64,000 bases of DNA from Rhodopseudomonas palustris. Its GTDB lineage: Bacteria; Pseudomonadota; Alphaproteobacteria; Rhizobiales; Xanthobacteraceae. Both the position numbers and the translations under genes were made by a program. Below are positions 44,422 through 53,463 of the stretch, one piece after another; the stretch's first letter is position 1; every line of letters begins with the position of its first letter. Below the pieces are notes generated by a model. The model made no database searches. It saw only the letters and a list, made by a program, of their open reading frames with translations, and was not told where the DNA came from. The DNA is taken from the NCBI RefSeq assembly GCF_003591005.1, contig NZ_QYYD01000013.1, positions 92,632 to 156,631 on the forward strand, given 5' to 3'.

Positions 44422-44655
44422 ATCCGACACCTTGAAGTCCATATCGTGCGCGCCAACCCACAAAGGAAGGGTATCGAGGAGAGTCGACGCAAGTGGCCGA
44501 TGGACCGAATGGCTATCCTTCTAGACGACCTCGCCAAGGGTCCGCAACGGCAAATGATGGGCAAAAATCGTCAAAAAACGTCAGAATTCCTGACCTAAAC
44601 CATCGTCGGTCCGGCCTTGCGCCGGGGCGGGTTTCCTCTGTCGGCGAAACCGCCT

Positions 44656-45708
44656 ATGGCTTGGGTCGAGCTGACACCACAGCATGGAGCGACCGCGTTG
44701 AACTCGATCGATCTGGCCTCGCTGGCCGCCGCCACCCCGACTTTGCGCCACGACTGGAGCCGCGAGGAAGCCGCCGCGATCTACAATTCGCCGTTCGCCG
44801 ACCTGATCTTCCGGGCCCAGACCATTCACCGCCAGAGCTTCGACGCCAACGCGGTGCAGTGCAATCAGTTGCTCAACGTCAAAACCGGCGGCTGCGCCGA
44901 GGATTGCGGCTATTGCAGCCAATCGGCACATCACGACACCGCCCTGCCCGCCTCCAAGCTGATGGACCCGGTCAAGGTCATCGAAGGCGCCAAGGCGGCA
45001 CGCGATGCCGGCGCGACTCGCTACTGCATGGGCGCGGCCTGGCGTTCGCCGAAGGATCGCGACATGGCGCCGATCATCGAGATGGTGAAGGGCGTCAAGG
45101 CGCTCGGCATGGAAGCCTGCATGACGCTCGGCATGCTGAGCGACGACCAGGCCAAGCAGCTCGCCGACGCCGGCCTCGACTACTACAACCACAACGTCGA
45201 CACCTCCGAGGAGTTCTACTCTTCCGTGGTGAAGACGCGTAGCTACTCGGATCGTCTCGACACGCTGGAGAAGGTGCACGACGCCGGCATCAAGGTGTGC
45301 TGCGGGGGCATCCTCGGCCTTGGCGAGAAGCCGACCGACCGCGTCGAGATGCTGCGCACGCTCGCCAACCTGCCGCAGCATCCGGAGAGCGTGCCGATCA
45401 ACATGCTGATCCCGATCGAGGGCACCCCGATCGCCAAGACCGCGACGCCGGTCGATCCATTCGAATTCGTCCGCACCATTGCCCTGGCACGCATCATGAT
45501 GCCGAAGTCCGATGTCCGCCTTGCCGCCGGCCGCACCGCGATGAGCGACGAAATGCAGGCGCTGTGCTTCCTGGCCGGCGCCAATTCGATCTTCATCGGC
45601 GACACTTTGCTGACCACGCCGAACCCCGGCGACAGCAAGGACCGCGCGCTATTCGCCCGCCTCGGCATCACCCCGCGCGACGACATCGGCGTCCACGCGC
45701 ACGGCTGA
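44656..45708 (+). CDS. bioB: Biotin synthase
   Basis: A 350-residue radical-SAM enzyme that inserts sulfur into dethiobiotin. The 4Fe-4S cluster motif [14 protein letters not shown] (CxxxCxxC, near residue 80) and the 2Fe-2S cysteines (CMGAAWR, CMTLGML and [10 protein letters not shown]) are all present. The core [16 protein letters not shown] is typical. The first 14 residues are poorly conserved: TTG at 44698, with GGAG at 8 nt, may be the true start, giving [16 protein letters not shown] 44656 is listed as the outermost ATG near the domain. Divergent from leuA. No other bio genes are adjacent. Confidence 0.95.
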   Translation: MAWVELTPQHGATALNSIDLASLAAATPTLRHDWSREEAAAIYNSPFADLIFRAQTIHRQSFDANAVQCNQLLNVKTGGCAEDCGYCSQSAHHDTALPASKLMDPVKVIEGAKAARDAGATRYCMGAAWRSPKDRDMAPIIEMVKGVKALGMEACMTLGMLSDDQAKQLADAGLDYYNHNVDTSEEFYSSVVKTRSYSDRLDTLEKVHDAGIKVCCGGILGLGEKPTDRVEMLRTLANLPQHPESVPINMLIPIEGTPIAKTATPVDPFEFVRTIALARIMMPKSDVRLAAGRTAMSDEMQALCFLAGANSIFIGDTLLTTPNPGDSKDRALFARLGITPRDDIGVHAHG

Positions 45709-45738
45709 GGCGCGGCGACGCCCCGCACCCACCGCCGC

Positions 45739-45766
45739 CATGGCCGGGCTTCGACCCGGCCATGAC
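45739..45766. repeat. Short palindromic repeat (ATGGCCGGG family)
   Basis: CCATGGCCGGG and CCCGGCCATG pair around a 7-nt loop, 30 nt behind the bioB stop. This is the single-hairpin version of the repeat found at 2.4 and 42.3 kb. Confidence 0.7.
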
Positions 45767-45811
45767 GAAGTTAAGTGCTCTTTCGCCTTGAAGCGACACG
45801 TGCCCTCACCC

Positions 45812-45927
45812 CGTCATTGCGAGGAGCGTAGCGACGAAGCAATCCAAACTACTGCACGGCGCTGGATTGCTTCGCGGAGCCTGTGCCCGGACGGCGCGTA
45901 GCGCCGATCCGGGTGCTCGCAATGACG
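45812..45927. repeat. Palindromic repeat (GTCATTGCGAG family)
   Basis: Starts CGTCATTGCGAGGAGCG and ends CTCGCAATGACG, with internal GACGAAGCAATCCA/TGGATTGCTTCG pairing. The same family occurs at 53.3, 54.7 and 63.8 kb. It lies between bioB and the convergent NUDIX gene. Confidence 0.8.
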
Positions 45928-45940
45928 CCGAGAGGCCGAA

Positions 45941-46666
45941 CTAATCATCCCCGTGCAGCAGCATCGTCAGATACGCAGTCACGAAGCGCGGCATCGTTGG
46001 CAGGAAATCGGCTTTCGACCGTACCAGATGCACGCCGCTCAACTCCGGGTGGGCCTCACGGGCCAGGAAGGTTTCGATCCGCGCCTTCAGCGCATCGCCC
46101 GGCTGATCGACGTCGAGCACGCGCAGCATCGCCACCAGCGAGCCGGCTTCGACGCAGTGCCAGTGATCGGCCGCGTGATAATCGAGCCGCGATAGACCCG
46201 TCTCTTCCTTGACCTCGCGGGCGACGCTGGACGCGATTTCGAGGCGCCGGTTGCGGACGTCGGACGGGTCCGGCGTGCCGCCGGCGAAATACACCTTGCC
46301 GGCATTGGCGGTGTGTGGCCCCATCACGCCGAGCACGATCGCGCCGTCGCTGGCGCGGATCACCCCCATGCCGAAGCCATTGAACACGGATACGTCAGGG
46401 AACCCCCAATCGCGCCAGGCCATGAAGCTGGCAAAGTCCGTCTCGAAGTACTCGGCGCTGAAGTACACCCCGTCGAACCGCGGCTGCCGCCCCAGCAGTA
46501 CGCGTCCGTTCCACAGCTTGGGTTGCTCCGCCTGACGTTGCGCGAAATGCGCATCGATCTCCTCGCGTCGCTTGTCCGCGAACGGCCAGACATGGTCGCC
46601 GACCCAGAGGTCGAGATTGGTGACACGATGGATGGTGACTGGTACGGGGACGTCCACTGCCGACAT
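45941..46666 (-). CDS. NUDIX hydrolase
   Basis: A 241-residue protein with an N-terminal domain of about 90 residues and a NUDIX fold. The Nudix box is present as GGTPDPSDVRNRRLEIA followed by SSVAREVKEETGL: the REVKEETG core is intact, with a longer insert between the first G and the RE than usual. It probably hydrolyses a nucleoside diphosphate derivative. It begins just before the ABC transporter genes on the same strand (the substrate-binding-protein gene ends 3 nt before its start codon), so it is likely co-transcribed with them. Confidence 0.83.
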   Translation of the reverse strand: MSAVDVPVPVTIHRVTNLDLWVGDHVWPFADKRREEIDAHFAQRQAEQPKLWNGRVLLGRQPRFDGVYFSAEYFETDFASFMAWRDWGFPDVSVFNGFGMGVIRASDGAIVLGVMGPHTANAGKVYFAGGTPDPSDVRNRRLEIASSVAREVKEETGLSRLDYHAADHWHCVEAGSLVAMLRVLDVDQPGDALKARIETFLAREAHPELSGVHLVRSKADFLPTMPRFVTAYLTMLLHGDD

Positions 46667-46668
46667 GG

Positions 46669-47694
46669 TTATTTCACAGCGCCCGATGTTTTTGCCGCCT
46701 GTTCGACGAAAGCGTTCGTATAGGTCTTGGTGACATCGATATTGGCCTTCGCCACGTCGGGCGAACTTGTGCTGAACACTGTCAGCACCGCCTCGGCGCC
46801 CTTCGGGTCCATCAGCCCCGTGGTCGAGTACATCGGGATTGTGTTCTTCAATGCGGCGACATATTGCGCCTTGTCCTTGCCGACGATATTCGGCGGCATC
46901 TTGTCGGCGATCTCCTCGGCCGAATGCGCATGGATCCAGGCGAGCGTCCCGAGGATCGCATTGGTCAGGCTCTGCGCTTCCTTGGGATGTGCCTTGATCC
47001 AGGCCGTGGTCGCATACAGCGCGCCGCCCGGATAGTCGCCGCCGAACACTTCGCGGGTGTCGTGCTCGGTACGGGTATCGCTGAGGATACGCAGATCACT
47101 GTGCGCGGCCTGCAGGATTGTCACCGCCGGATCGAGCATCACCGCGGCCTCGATCTGGCCCTGCTGCATCGCCGCCACCGCGGTGGCGCCGAGCCCGACG
47201 CCGATCACCGAGACGTTGTTCGGATCGACGCCGTTCTTTTTCAACAGATACTTCAGGAAGAAATCGGTCGACGACCCCGGCGCGCTGACGCCGACCTTTT
47301 TGCCGGCCAGATCCTTGATGGACTTGATACTCGCCGTATGGTTCGGCGACACCGCCAGCACCAGACCCGGATAGCGGTCGTACACCACGAAGCTCTGCAT
47401 CTCCTGCTTCTTGGCGGCGAGATTGACGGTGTGATCGAAATAGCCGGAGACGACGTAGGCGCTGCCGCCGAGCACGGCCTTGAGCGCATCCGAGCCGCCC
47501 TTGAGATCGACCAGTTCGACGCTGAGCCCGGCCTTGTCGTATTCGCCGAGCTGCTTGGCCAGCACGGTCGGCAGATAGCACAGGCAGGCGCCGCCACCGA
47601 TCGCGATCGTCACCTTGCTCTGCGCCGATGCGGCGCCCGCGCTGAGCAGGACCGCGGCCAGCGCCGCAATGATGGATTTGAAACCGGCCTTCAT
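46669..47694 (-). CDS. ABC transporter substrate-binding protein (NMT1/SsuA-like)
   Basis: A 341-residue periplasmic binding protein. A signal peptide (1-24, ending GAASAQ) precedes the type-II binding fold of the nitrate/sulfonate/taurine family. Typical features are KVTIAIGGGACLCYLPTVLA near the N-terminus, LKGGSDALKAVLGGSAYVVS, and LAGKKVGVSAPGSSTDFFLK near residue 130. The substrate is unknown: aliphatic sulfonates, thiamine precursors or nitrile-type compounds are all possible. GGGAG precedes the ATG. It follows the permease gene by 58 nt. Confidence 0.88.
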   Translation of the reverse strand: MKAGFKSIIAALAAVLLSAGAASAQSKVTIAIGGGACLCYLPTVLAKQLGEYDKAGLSVELVDLKGGSDALKAVLGGSAYVVSGYFDHTVNLAAKKQEMQSFVVYDRYPGLVLAVSPNHTASIKSIKDLAGKKVGVSAPGSSTDFFLKYLLKKNGVDPNNVSVIGVGLGATAVAAMQQGQIEAAVMLDPAVTILQAAHSDLRILSDTRTEHDTREVFGGDYPGGALYATTAWIKAHPKEAQSLTNAILGTLAWIHAHSAEEIADKMPPNIVGKDKAQYVAALKNTIPMYSTTGLMDPKGAEAVLTVFSTSSPDVAKANIDVTKTYTNAFVEQAAKTSGAVK

Positions 47695-47752
47695 GGCGTT
47701 TGTTCTCCCCGGACGAAGCGATCAGGACAATAGGTCAAAGCCGCGGCGGGCT

Positions 47753-48544
47753 CTAGTCCGCCGGCTGGCCGCTCGGCTGCGGCCGCCATACCAGCAGCCG
47801 CCGCTCGACCAGGCTGACGGCAAGATCGATGACGATGACAAAGACCGACAGCACGAACATCCCGGCAAACACCCCCGCCACGTCGAACGCGCCTTCGGCC
47901 TGCTGGATCAGATAGCCGAGCCCGGCGGCGGCGCCGAGATATTCGCCGACGACGGCACCGACCACCGCGAAACCGATGGCGGTGTGCAGCGACGAGAACA
48001 TCCAGGACAGCGCCGAGGGCCAGAACACGTGGCGCATCATCTGCCGCTCGCTCATCCCCAGCATCCGCGCGTTGTCGACCAGCGTGGCGCTGGTTTCCTT
48101 GACGCCCTGATAGACGTTGAAGAACACCACGAAAAACACCAGCGTGACGCCGAGCGCGACCTTCGACCAAATGCCGAGCCCGAGCCACAGCGTGAAAATC
48201 GGCGCCAGCACCACCCGCGGCAGCGCGTTGATCATCTTCACATAGGGATCGAACACCGCGGCCACCCGCGGCTGCCGTGCGAACCAGAACCCGACCAGAA
48301 CGCCCGCCACCGAGCCGATGGTAAAGGCGAGCAGCGATTCCAGCAGCGTGATCCACAGATGCTTCCAGATCACGCCCGATGAAAACCAGGCGAACACCTG
48401 CTGGGCGACATCGAGGGGCGTCGAAAAGAAAAACGGCGGCAGCAGCACCTTGCCGGCAATCGGCACCGTGCTGAACACCTGCCACATAACCAATGCCGTC
48501 ACAGCGACGAGGAATTGCAACGCGAGAAGCTTCACGCGCGACAT
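47753..48544 (-). CDS. ABC transporter permease (SsuC/TauC-like)
   Basis: A 263-residue inner-membrane permease with six helices. The EAA-type coupling loop reads VYQGVKETSATLVDNARMLG, followed by HVFWPSALSWMFSSLHTAIG. It pairs with the binding protein at 46.7 kb. The ATPase subunit expected in such systems is not adjacent: upstream of the start lies a repeat followed by a G/C homopolymer tract (48562-48853). This may reflect a mis-assembly rather than a real loss. Confidence 0.88.
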   Translation of the reverse strand: MSRVKLLALQFLVAVTALVMWQVFSTVPIAGKVLLPPFFFSTPLDVAQQVFAWFSSGVIWKHLWITLLESLLAFTIGSVAGVLVGFWFARQPRVAAVFDPYVKMINALPRVVLAPIFTLWLGLGIWSKVALGVTLVFFVVFFNVYQGVKETSATLVDNARMLGMSERQMMRHVFWPSALSWMFSSLHTAIGFAVVGAVVGEYLGAAAGLGYLIQQAEGAFDVAGVFAGMFVLSVFVIVIDLAVSLVERRLLVWRPQPSGQPAD

Positions 48545-48561
48545 GGCGAGGCTCCTCTTTT

Positions 48562-48853
48562 GGCTTCACCCTCCCCTGGAGGGGGAGGGTCGGCGCGTAG
48601 CCCGCATAGCGGGCTGCGCGACGGGGTGGGGTGGGGCGGCGGGGCGGGGGGGGGAATAATCGCCGGGGGGCGCCCGCCCCGCGGCCCGCGCGGCCCCCCC
48701 CCCGCGGCCCCGCCCCCCCCCCCCCGCCCGGGGGGGGGGGGCCCCCCCCCCCCCCCCCGGGGGGGGGGGGGGGGGCGGGGGCGCCCCCGCCACACGGACA
48801 GGCTTCCGTCGTGGACCCCCACCCCCGACCCCTCCCCGCAAGGGGGAGGGGAG
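48562..48853. repeat. Palindromic repeat halves around a G/C homopolymer tract (probable artefact)
   Basis: The left half (CACCCTCCCCTGGAGGG, then GCCCGCATAGCGGGC) and right half (CCCTCCCCGCAAGGGGGAGG) belong to the CCTCCCC repeat family seen intact at 63.2 kb. Between them (about 48632-48790) lies sequence made almost only of G and C, with runs of up to 18-19 identical bases. Apparent frames are low-complexity Pro/Gly/Arg and not genes. Failed sequencing through a hairpin or a misassembled join is the most likely cause. The whole gap 48545-48923 contains no gene. Confidence 0.8.
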
Positions 48854-48923
48854 CCAAAACGCGACGTCGTCCCCCATCCGATAGACGAACTAACAGTTTT
48901 GTCTCCAATCGCGAAGTGACCGC

Positions 48924-50582
48924 ATGACCCATCCCGGTGAGCAGTACTATCCGCCCGGCCTTCGCTGGGATGCGGAGATCGCGACAGGCACCTTGCCGGA
49001 TCTGCTGGCGCAGGCGGCGAAGGACTACACCGATCGCCCGGCGCTGGAATTCCGCGATCGACAGATCAGCTATACGCAGCTGCAGAACCACGCCGACATC
49101 GCCGCGGCGGCCTTGCTGGCGGCCGGCTACGGCCCCGGCGCGTCGGTGGCGCTGTTTCTCGGCAACACGCCGGATCATCCGATCAACTTCTTCGGCACGC
49201 TGAAGGCCGGCGCGCGCGTCGTGCATCTGTCGCCGCTCGACGGCGAGCGCGCGCTGTCGCACAAGCTCAGCGACTCCGGCGCGCGCGTGCTGATCACCAC
49301 CGAATCCGCCGCGTTGCTGCCGATGGCCGAGAGGTTTCTCGCCAAGGGCCTGCTCGACCGGCTGATCGTCTGCGCCGACGCGGCGTGGGGCTCGTCGACC
49401 GCGCCGCTGGCGCCGCTGCCGGACGATCCGCGCGTCGTCCGGTACGCCGACTTCGTCAAGGGCGCCAAGCCGCCCGCCGCCTGGCCGGTGATCGACAAGC
49501 ACGACATCGCGCTGTTGCAATACACCGGCGGCACGACAGGTTTGCCAAAAGGCGCGATGCTGACGCACGCCAATCTCACAGCGGCGGTGTCGATCTTCGA
49601 TCTTTGGCGCGTGGTCCGCGATGCGCCGAACGGTCAGTCGCGCGTGATCTGCGTGCTGCCGCTGTTCCATATCTACGCTCTGACGGTCATTCTGACGCGT
49701 GGCCTGAAGCGCGGCGAACTGCTGTCGCTGCATCAGCGCTTCGACGTCGCGGCGGTCTTCCGCGACATCGAAGAGAAGCGCGCCACCGCGTTCCCCGGCG
49801 TGCCGACGATGTGGATCGCGCTCGCCAACGATCCGTCGCTGGAGAGCCGCGATCTGTCGTCGCTGGTCACCGCCGGTTCCGGTGGCGCGCCGCTGCCGGT
49901 CGAAGTCGCGCGATTGTTCGAGCGCAAGACCGGCCTGCAGCTCAAGAGCGGCTGGGGCATGACCGAAACCTGCTCGCCCGGCACGGGCCATCCGCCAGTG
50001 GGGCCGGACAAGCCCGGCTCGATCGGCCTGATGCTGCCGGGCATCGAGATGGACGTGGTGTCGCTGGACGATCCCGCCAAGCTGCTGCCGCCGGGCGAAG
50101 TCGGCGAGATCCGCGTGCGCGGCCCGAATGTCACCAAGGGTTATTGGAACCGGCCCGAGGAAACCGCGCAATCCTTCGTCGGCGACCATTTTCTCACCGG
50201 CGATATCGGCTATATGGACCAGGACGGCTATTTCTTCCTGGTCGACCGCAAGAAGGACATGATCATCTCCGGCGGCTTCAACGTCTATCCGCAGATGATC
50301 GAACAGGCGATCTATGAGCATCCCGCCGTGCAGGAAGTCATCGTGATCGGCATCCCGGACGATTATCGCGGCGAAGCCGCGAAGGCGTTCGTGAAGCTGC
50401 GCGACGGCGCGGCGCCGTTCACGATCGAGGACCTGCGGGCGTTCCTCACCGGCAAGCTCGGCAAGCACGAACTGCCGGCCGCCGTCGAATTCGTCGATGA
50501 GTTGCCGCGGACCCCCGTCGGCAAACTGTCGCGCCACGAACTACGCAGTCAGATTTCTCCCCACCTCAAAGCCCAAGCTTAA
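48924..50582 (+). CDS. pimA: Acyl-CoA synthetase (dicarboxylate/fatty acid CoA ligase)
   Basis: A 552-residue AMP-forming ligase that activates dicarboxylic or fatty acids with CoA. The P-loop motif YTGGTTGLPKGAMLTH lies near 195-210. The adenylate motif GWGMTE is at about 350, and GYFFLVDRKKDMIISGG comes later. The C-terminal lysine motif PRTPVGKLSRHEL is present. Gene order with thiolase, two acyl-CoA dehydrogenases and an SDR matches the pimFABCDE operon of R. palustris, except that pimF is not seen upstream. The upstream neighbour is the G/C tract. ATG 48924 has only a weak SD. Confidence 0.86.
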   Translation: MTHPGEQYYPPGLRWDAEIATGTLPDLLAQAAKDYTDRPALEFRDRQISYTQLQNHADIAAAALLAAGYGPGASVALFLGNTPDHPINFFGTLKAGARVVHLSPLDGERALSHKLSDSGARVLITTESAALLPMAERFLAKGLLDRLIVCADAAWGSSTAPLAPLPDDPRVVRYADFVKGAKPPAAWPVIDKHDIALLQYTGGTTGLPKGAMLTHANLTAAVSIFDLWRVVRDAPNGQSRVICVLPLFHIYALTVILTRGLKRGELLSLHQRFDVAAVFRDIEEKRATAFPGVPTMWIALANDPSLESRDLSSLVTAGSGGAPLPVEVARLFERKTGLQLKSGWGMTETCSPGTGHPPVGPDKPGSIGLMLPGIEMDVVSLDDPAKLLPPGEVGEIRVRGPNVTKGYWNRPEETAQSFVGDHFLTGDIGYMDQDGYFFLVDRKKDMIISGGFNVYPQMIEQAIYEHPAVQEVIVIGIPDDYRGEAAKAFVKLRDGAAPFTIEDLRAFLTGKLGKHELPAAVEFVDELPRTPVGKLSRHELRSQISPHLKAQA

Positions 50583-50600
50583 ACCAACAGGAGCCCGCTC

Positions 50601-51788
50601 ATGACCGAGGCCGTTATCGTTTCCACCGCGCGCACGCCGATCGGCAAGGCGTATCGCGGCGCTCTCAACGCCACCGAGGGCGCGACCCTGCTCGGCCACG
50701 CCATCGAGCACGCCGTCAAGCGCGCCGGCATCGACCCGAAGGAGGTCGAAGACGTGGTGATGGGCGCGGCGCTGCAGCAGGGCGCCACCGGCGGCAACAT
50801 CGCCCGCAAGGCGCTGCTCCGCGCCGGCCTGCCGATCACCACCGCCGGCACCACCATCGACCGGCAATGCGCCTCCGGCCTGCAGGCGATCGCGCTGGCG
50901 GCGCGCTCGGTGATCTTCGACGGCGTCGAGGTCGCGGTCGGCGGCGGCGGCGAGTCGATCTCGCTGGTGCAGAACGACAAGATGAACACTTTCCACGCCG
51001 TCGACCCGGCGCTCGAAGCTATCAAGGGCGACGTCTACATGGCGATGCTCGACACCGCCGAAACCGTGGCGAAGCGCTACAACATCTCGCGCGAGGCGCA
51101 GGACGAGTACGCGCTGGAAAGCCAGCGCCGCACCGCCGCCGCGCAGCAGGGCGGCAAGTTCAAGGACGAGATTGCGCCGATTTCGACCAAGATGGGTGTC
51201 GTCGACAAGGCGACCGGCAACGTGTCGTTCAAGGACATCACGTTGTCGCAGGACGAAGGCCCGCGGCCGGAAACCACCGCCGAAGGTCTCGCCGGCCTCA
51301 AGGCCGTGCGCGGCGAGGGCTTCACCATCACGGCCGGCAACGCCAGCCAGCTGTCGGACGGCGCTTCGGCCACGGTGATCATGAGCGACAAGACAGCGGC
51401 CGCGAAGGGCCTCAAGCCGCTCGGCATCTTCCGCGGCATGGTCTCCTACGGCTGCGAGCCGGACGAGATGGGCATCGGCCCGGTGTTCGCGGTGCCGCGC
51501 CTCTTGAAGCGTCACGGCCTCAGCGTCGACGACATCGGCCTGTGGGAGCTCAACGAAGCGTTCGCCGTGCAGGTGCTGTACTGCCGCGACAAGCTCGGCA
51601 TCGATCCGGAGAAGCTCAACGTCAACGGCGGCGCGATCTCGGTCGGCCATCCCTACGGCATGTCGGGCGCTCGCCTCGCCGGCCACGCGCTGATCGAAGG
51701 CCGCCGCCGCAACGCCAAGTACGCGATGGTCACCATGTGCGTCGGCGGCGGCATGGGCTCCGCGGGCCTGTTCGAGATCGTGCAGTAA
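50601..51788 (+). CDS. pimB: Acetyl-CoA acyltransferase (thiolase)
   Basis: A 395-residue thiolase that cleaves 3-oxoacyl-CoA in beta-oxidation. The nucleophilic Cys is in DRQCASGLQAIA (near residue 90), the His in NGGAISVGHPYGMSG (near 353), and the second Cys in MCVGGGMGSAGLFE (near 384), so the active site is intact. It begins 18 nt after pimA with AGGAG. It is likely the chain-shortening step for pimelate-type dicarboxylates, forming acetyl-CoA. Confidence 0.88.
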   Translation: MTEAVIVSTARTPIGKAYRGALNATEGATLLGHAIEHAVKRAGIDPKEVEDVVMGAALQQGATGGNIARKALLRAGLPITTAGTTIDRQCASGLQAIALAARSVIFDGVEVAVGGGGESISLVQNDKMNTFHAVDPALEAIKGDVYMAMLDTAETVAKRYNISREAQDEYALESQRRTAAAQQGGKFKDEIAPISTKMGVVDKATGNVSFKDITLSQDEGPRPETTAEGLAGLKAVRGEGFTITAGNASQLSDGASATVIMSDKTAAAKGLKPLGIFRGMVSYGCEPDEMGIGPVFAVPRLLKRHGLSVDDIGLWELNEAFAVQVLYCRDKLGIDPEKLNVNGGAISVGHPYGMSGARLAGHALIEGRRRNAKYAMVTMCVGGGMGSAGLFEIVQ

Positions 51789-51811
51789 CTAATCGCCGCG
51801 CAACGCGGCGC

Positions 51812-51945
51812 GACCTCTCCCCGCGCGCGGGGAGAGGTCGGATTGCGCAGCAATCCGGGTGAGGGGCGCCTCCGCGAAGTCGAGCGTTCGTGCTCGCGTC
51901 GCCCCTCACCCCAGCCCTCTCCCCGCAAGAGCAGGGCGAGGGAGC
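51812..51945. repeat. Palindromic repeat (CCTCTCCCCGCG family) inside the pim operon
   Basis: Two hairpins: GACCTCTCCCCGCG/CGCGGGGAGAGGTC and GCCCCTCACC... paired with CCTCTCCCCGC. It fills most of the 217-nt gap between the thiolase and the first acyl-CoA dehydrogenase gene. Confidence 0.75.
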
Positions 51946-52005
51946 GGGCTGCCGGCGCGGCGACGACTGAGCTACAACTGAGCTGATTGACCCCAGGAGG
52001 ATCCG

Positions 52006-53196
52006 ATGGATCTGAATTTCACCAAGGAAGAGATCGCGTTTCGCGACGAGGTGCGGCAGTTCTTCAAGGACAACGTGCCGCCGAAGACCCGGCAGAAGCT
52101 GGTCGAGGGCCGGCATCCGTCGAAGGACGACATGGTGGAGTGGTATCGCATCCTCCACAAGAAGGGCTGGGGCGTCACGCACTGGCCGAAGGAATATGGC
52201 GGCACCGGCTGGAGCAGCGTGCAGCACTACATCTTCAACGAAGAGCTGCAGGCCGCGCCGGCGCCGCAGCCGCTCGCCTTCGGCGTGTCGATGGTCGGCC
52301 CGGTGATCTACACCTTCGGCAGCGAGGAGCAGAAGCAGCGCTTCCTGCCGCGCATTGCCAGCGTCGAGGATTGGTGGTGCCAGGGCTTCTCCGAGCCGGG
52401 CTCGGGATCGGACCTCGCCTCGCTCAAGACCAAGGCCGAGAAGAAGGGCGACAAGTGGATCATCAACGGCCAGAAGACCTGGACCACGCTGGCGCAATAT
52501 GCCGACTGGATCTTCTGCCTGTGCCGCACTGACCCCACCGCCAAGAAGCAGTCCGGCATTTCCTTCATCCTGGTCGACATGAAGTCGAAGGGCATCACCG
52601 TGCGCCCGATCCAGACCATCGACGGCGGCAAGGAAGTCAACGAAGTGTTCTTCGACGACGTCGAAGTGCCGCTCGAGAATCTGGTCGGTGAAGAAAACAA
52701 GGGCTGGGACTACGCCAAATTCCTGCTCGGCAACGAGCGCACCGGTATCGCCCGCGTCGGCATGTCGAAGGAGCGTATCCGCCGTATCAAGGAGCTGGCC
52801 GCCTCGGTCGAGTCCGGTGGCAAGCCGGTGATCGAGGACAGCAAGTTCCGCGAGAAGCTCGCCGCGGTCGAGATCGAGCTGAAAGCGCTCGAGCTGACGC
52901 AGCTGCGCGTCGTCGCCGATGAAGGCAAGCACGGCAAGGGCAAGCCGAACCCGGCGTCGTCGGTGCTGAAGATCAAGGGCTCCGAGATCCAGCAGGCCAC
53001 CACCGAGCTGCTCATGGAAGTGATCGGCCCGTTCGCCGCGCCCTACGACGTGCACGGCGACGACGACTCTAACGAGACGATGGATTGGACCGCGCAGATC
53101 GCGCCGAGCTATTTCAACAACCGCAAGGTGTCGATCTACGGCGGCTCCAACGAGATTCAGCGCAACATCATCACCAAGGCGGTGCTCGGGCTGTAG
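52006..53196 (+). CDS. pimC: Acyl-CoA dehydrogenase, large-type subunit
   Basis: A 396-residue FAD-dependent acyl-CoA dehydrogenase. The FAD/substrate motif WCQGFSEPGSGSDLASLKTK lies at about residue 125, and the C-terminal motif reads SIYGGSNEIQRNIITKAVLG. A catalytic glutamate cannot be placed with certainty by eye. With the next acyl-CoA dehydrogenase it forms the PimC/PimD type pair that oxidises dicarboxyl-CoA. GGAGG precedes the ATG. Palindromic repeats precede and follow it. Confidence 0.88.
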   Translation: MDLNFTKEEIAFRDEVRQFFKDNVPPKTRQKLVEGRHPSKDDMVEWYRILHKKGWGVTHWPKEYGGTGWSSVQHYIFNEELQAAPAPQPLAFGVSMVGPVIYTFGSEEQKQRFLPRIASVEDWWCQGFSEPGSGSDLASLKTKAEKKGDKWIINGQKTWTTLAQYADWIFCLCRTDPTAKKQSGISFILVDMKSKGITVRPIQTIDGGKEVNEVFFDDVEVPLENLVGEENKGWDYAKFLLGNERTGIARVGMSKERIRRIKELAASVESGGKPVIEDSKFREKLAAVEIELKALELTQLRVVADEGKHGKGKPNPASSVLKIKGSEIQQATTELLMEVIGPFAAPYDVHGDDDSNETMDWTAQIAPSYFNNRKVSIYGGSNEIQRNIITKAVLGL

Positions 53197-53209
53197 GCGG
53201 CGCGTGGTC

Positions 53210-53284
53210 GTAGGATGGGTTGAGCGCAGCGAAACCCATGCCGGCAGCGCCGCGATGGGTTTCACTTCGTTCAACCCATCCTAC
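53210..53284. repeat. Palindromic repeat (GTAGGATGGGTTGAGCG family)
   Basis: GTAGGATGGGTTGAGCGCAG and its inverted copy (ending TTCAACCCATCCTAC) make a long hairpin right after the pimC stop. This sequence type is widespread in proteobacteria as a REP element. It is immediately followed by a different repeat (53292-53426). Confidence 0.85.
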
Positions 53285-53291
53285 AGGTGTC

Positions 53292-53426
53292 CGTCATTGC
53301 GAGGTACCCGTCATTGCGAGCGAAGCGAAGCAATCCAGGGCCGCGAGGCAAAGTGTGGATTGCTTCATCGCGGAGCCTGCACTCGGACGGCGCGAAGCGC
53401 CGATCCGGGGGCTCCTCGCAATGACG
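53292..53426. repeat. Palindromic repeat (GTCATTGCGAG family) inside the pim operon
   Basis: GTCATTGCGAG occurs twice at the left end, and CTCGCAATGACG at the right, with AGCGAAGCAATCCA/TGGATTGCTTC inside. Together with the element at 53210 it fills the 267-nt gap between the two acyl-CoA dehydrogenase genes. Confidence 0.82.
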
Positions 53427-53463
53427 AGGAAACAGAGTTCGAATTTCTCAAGGATGCATCACC

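Noticed and set aside
48632..48790. G/C homopolymer tract as a G-quadruplex or a glycine/proline-rich gene.
   Set aside because: Uninterrupted runs of up to 18-19 identical bases on both strands, abutting a broken palindromic repeat, fit an assembly error better than biology.
47691..50537. Minus-strand open frame of 948 codons crossing the G/C tract and pimA.
   Set aside because: Composition is arginine/glycine rich, it is antisense to pimA, and it is extended only by the homopolymer artefact.
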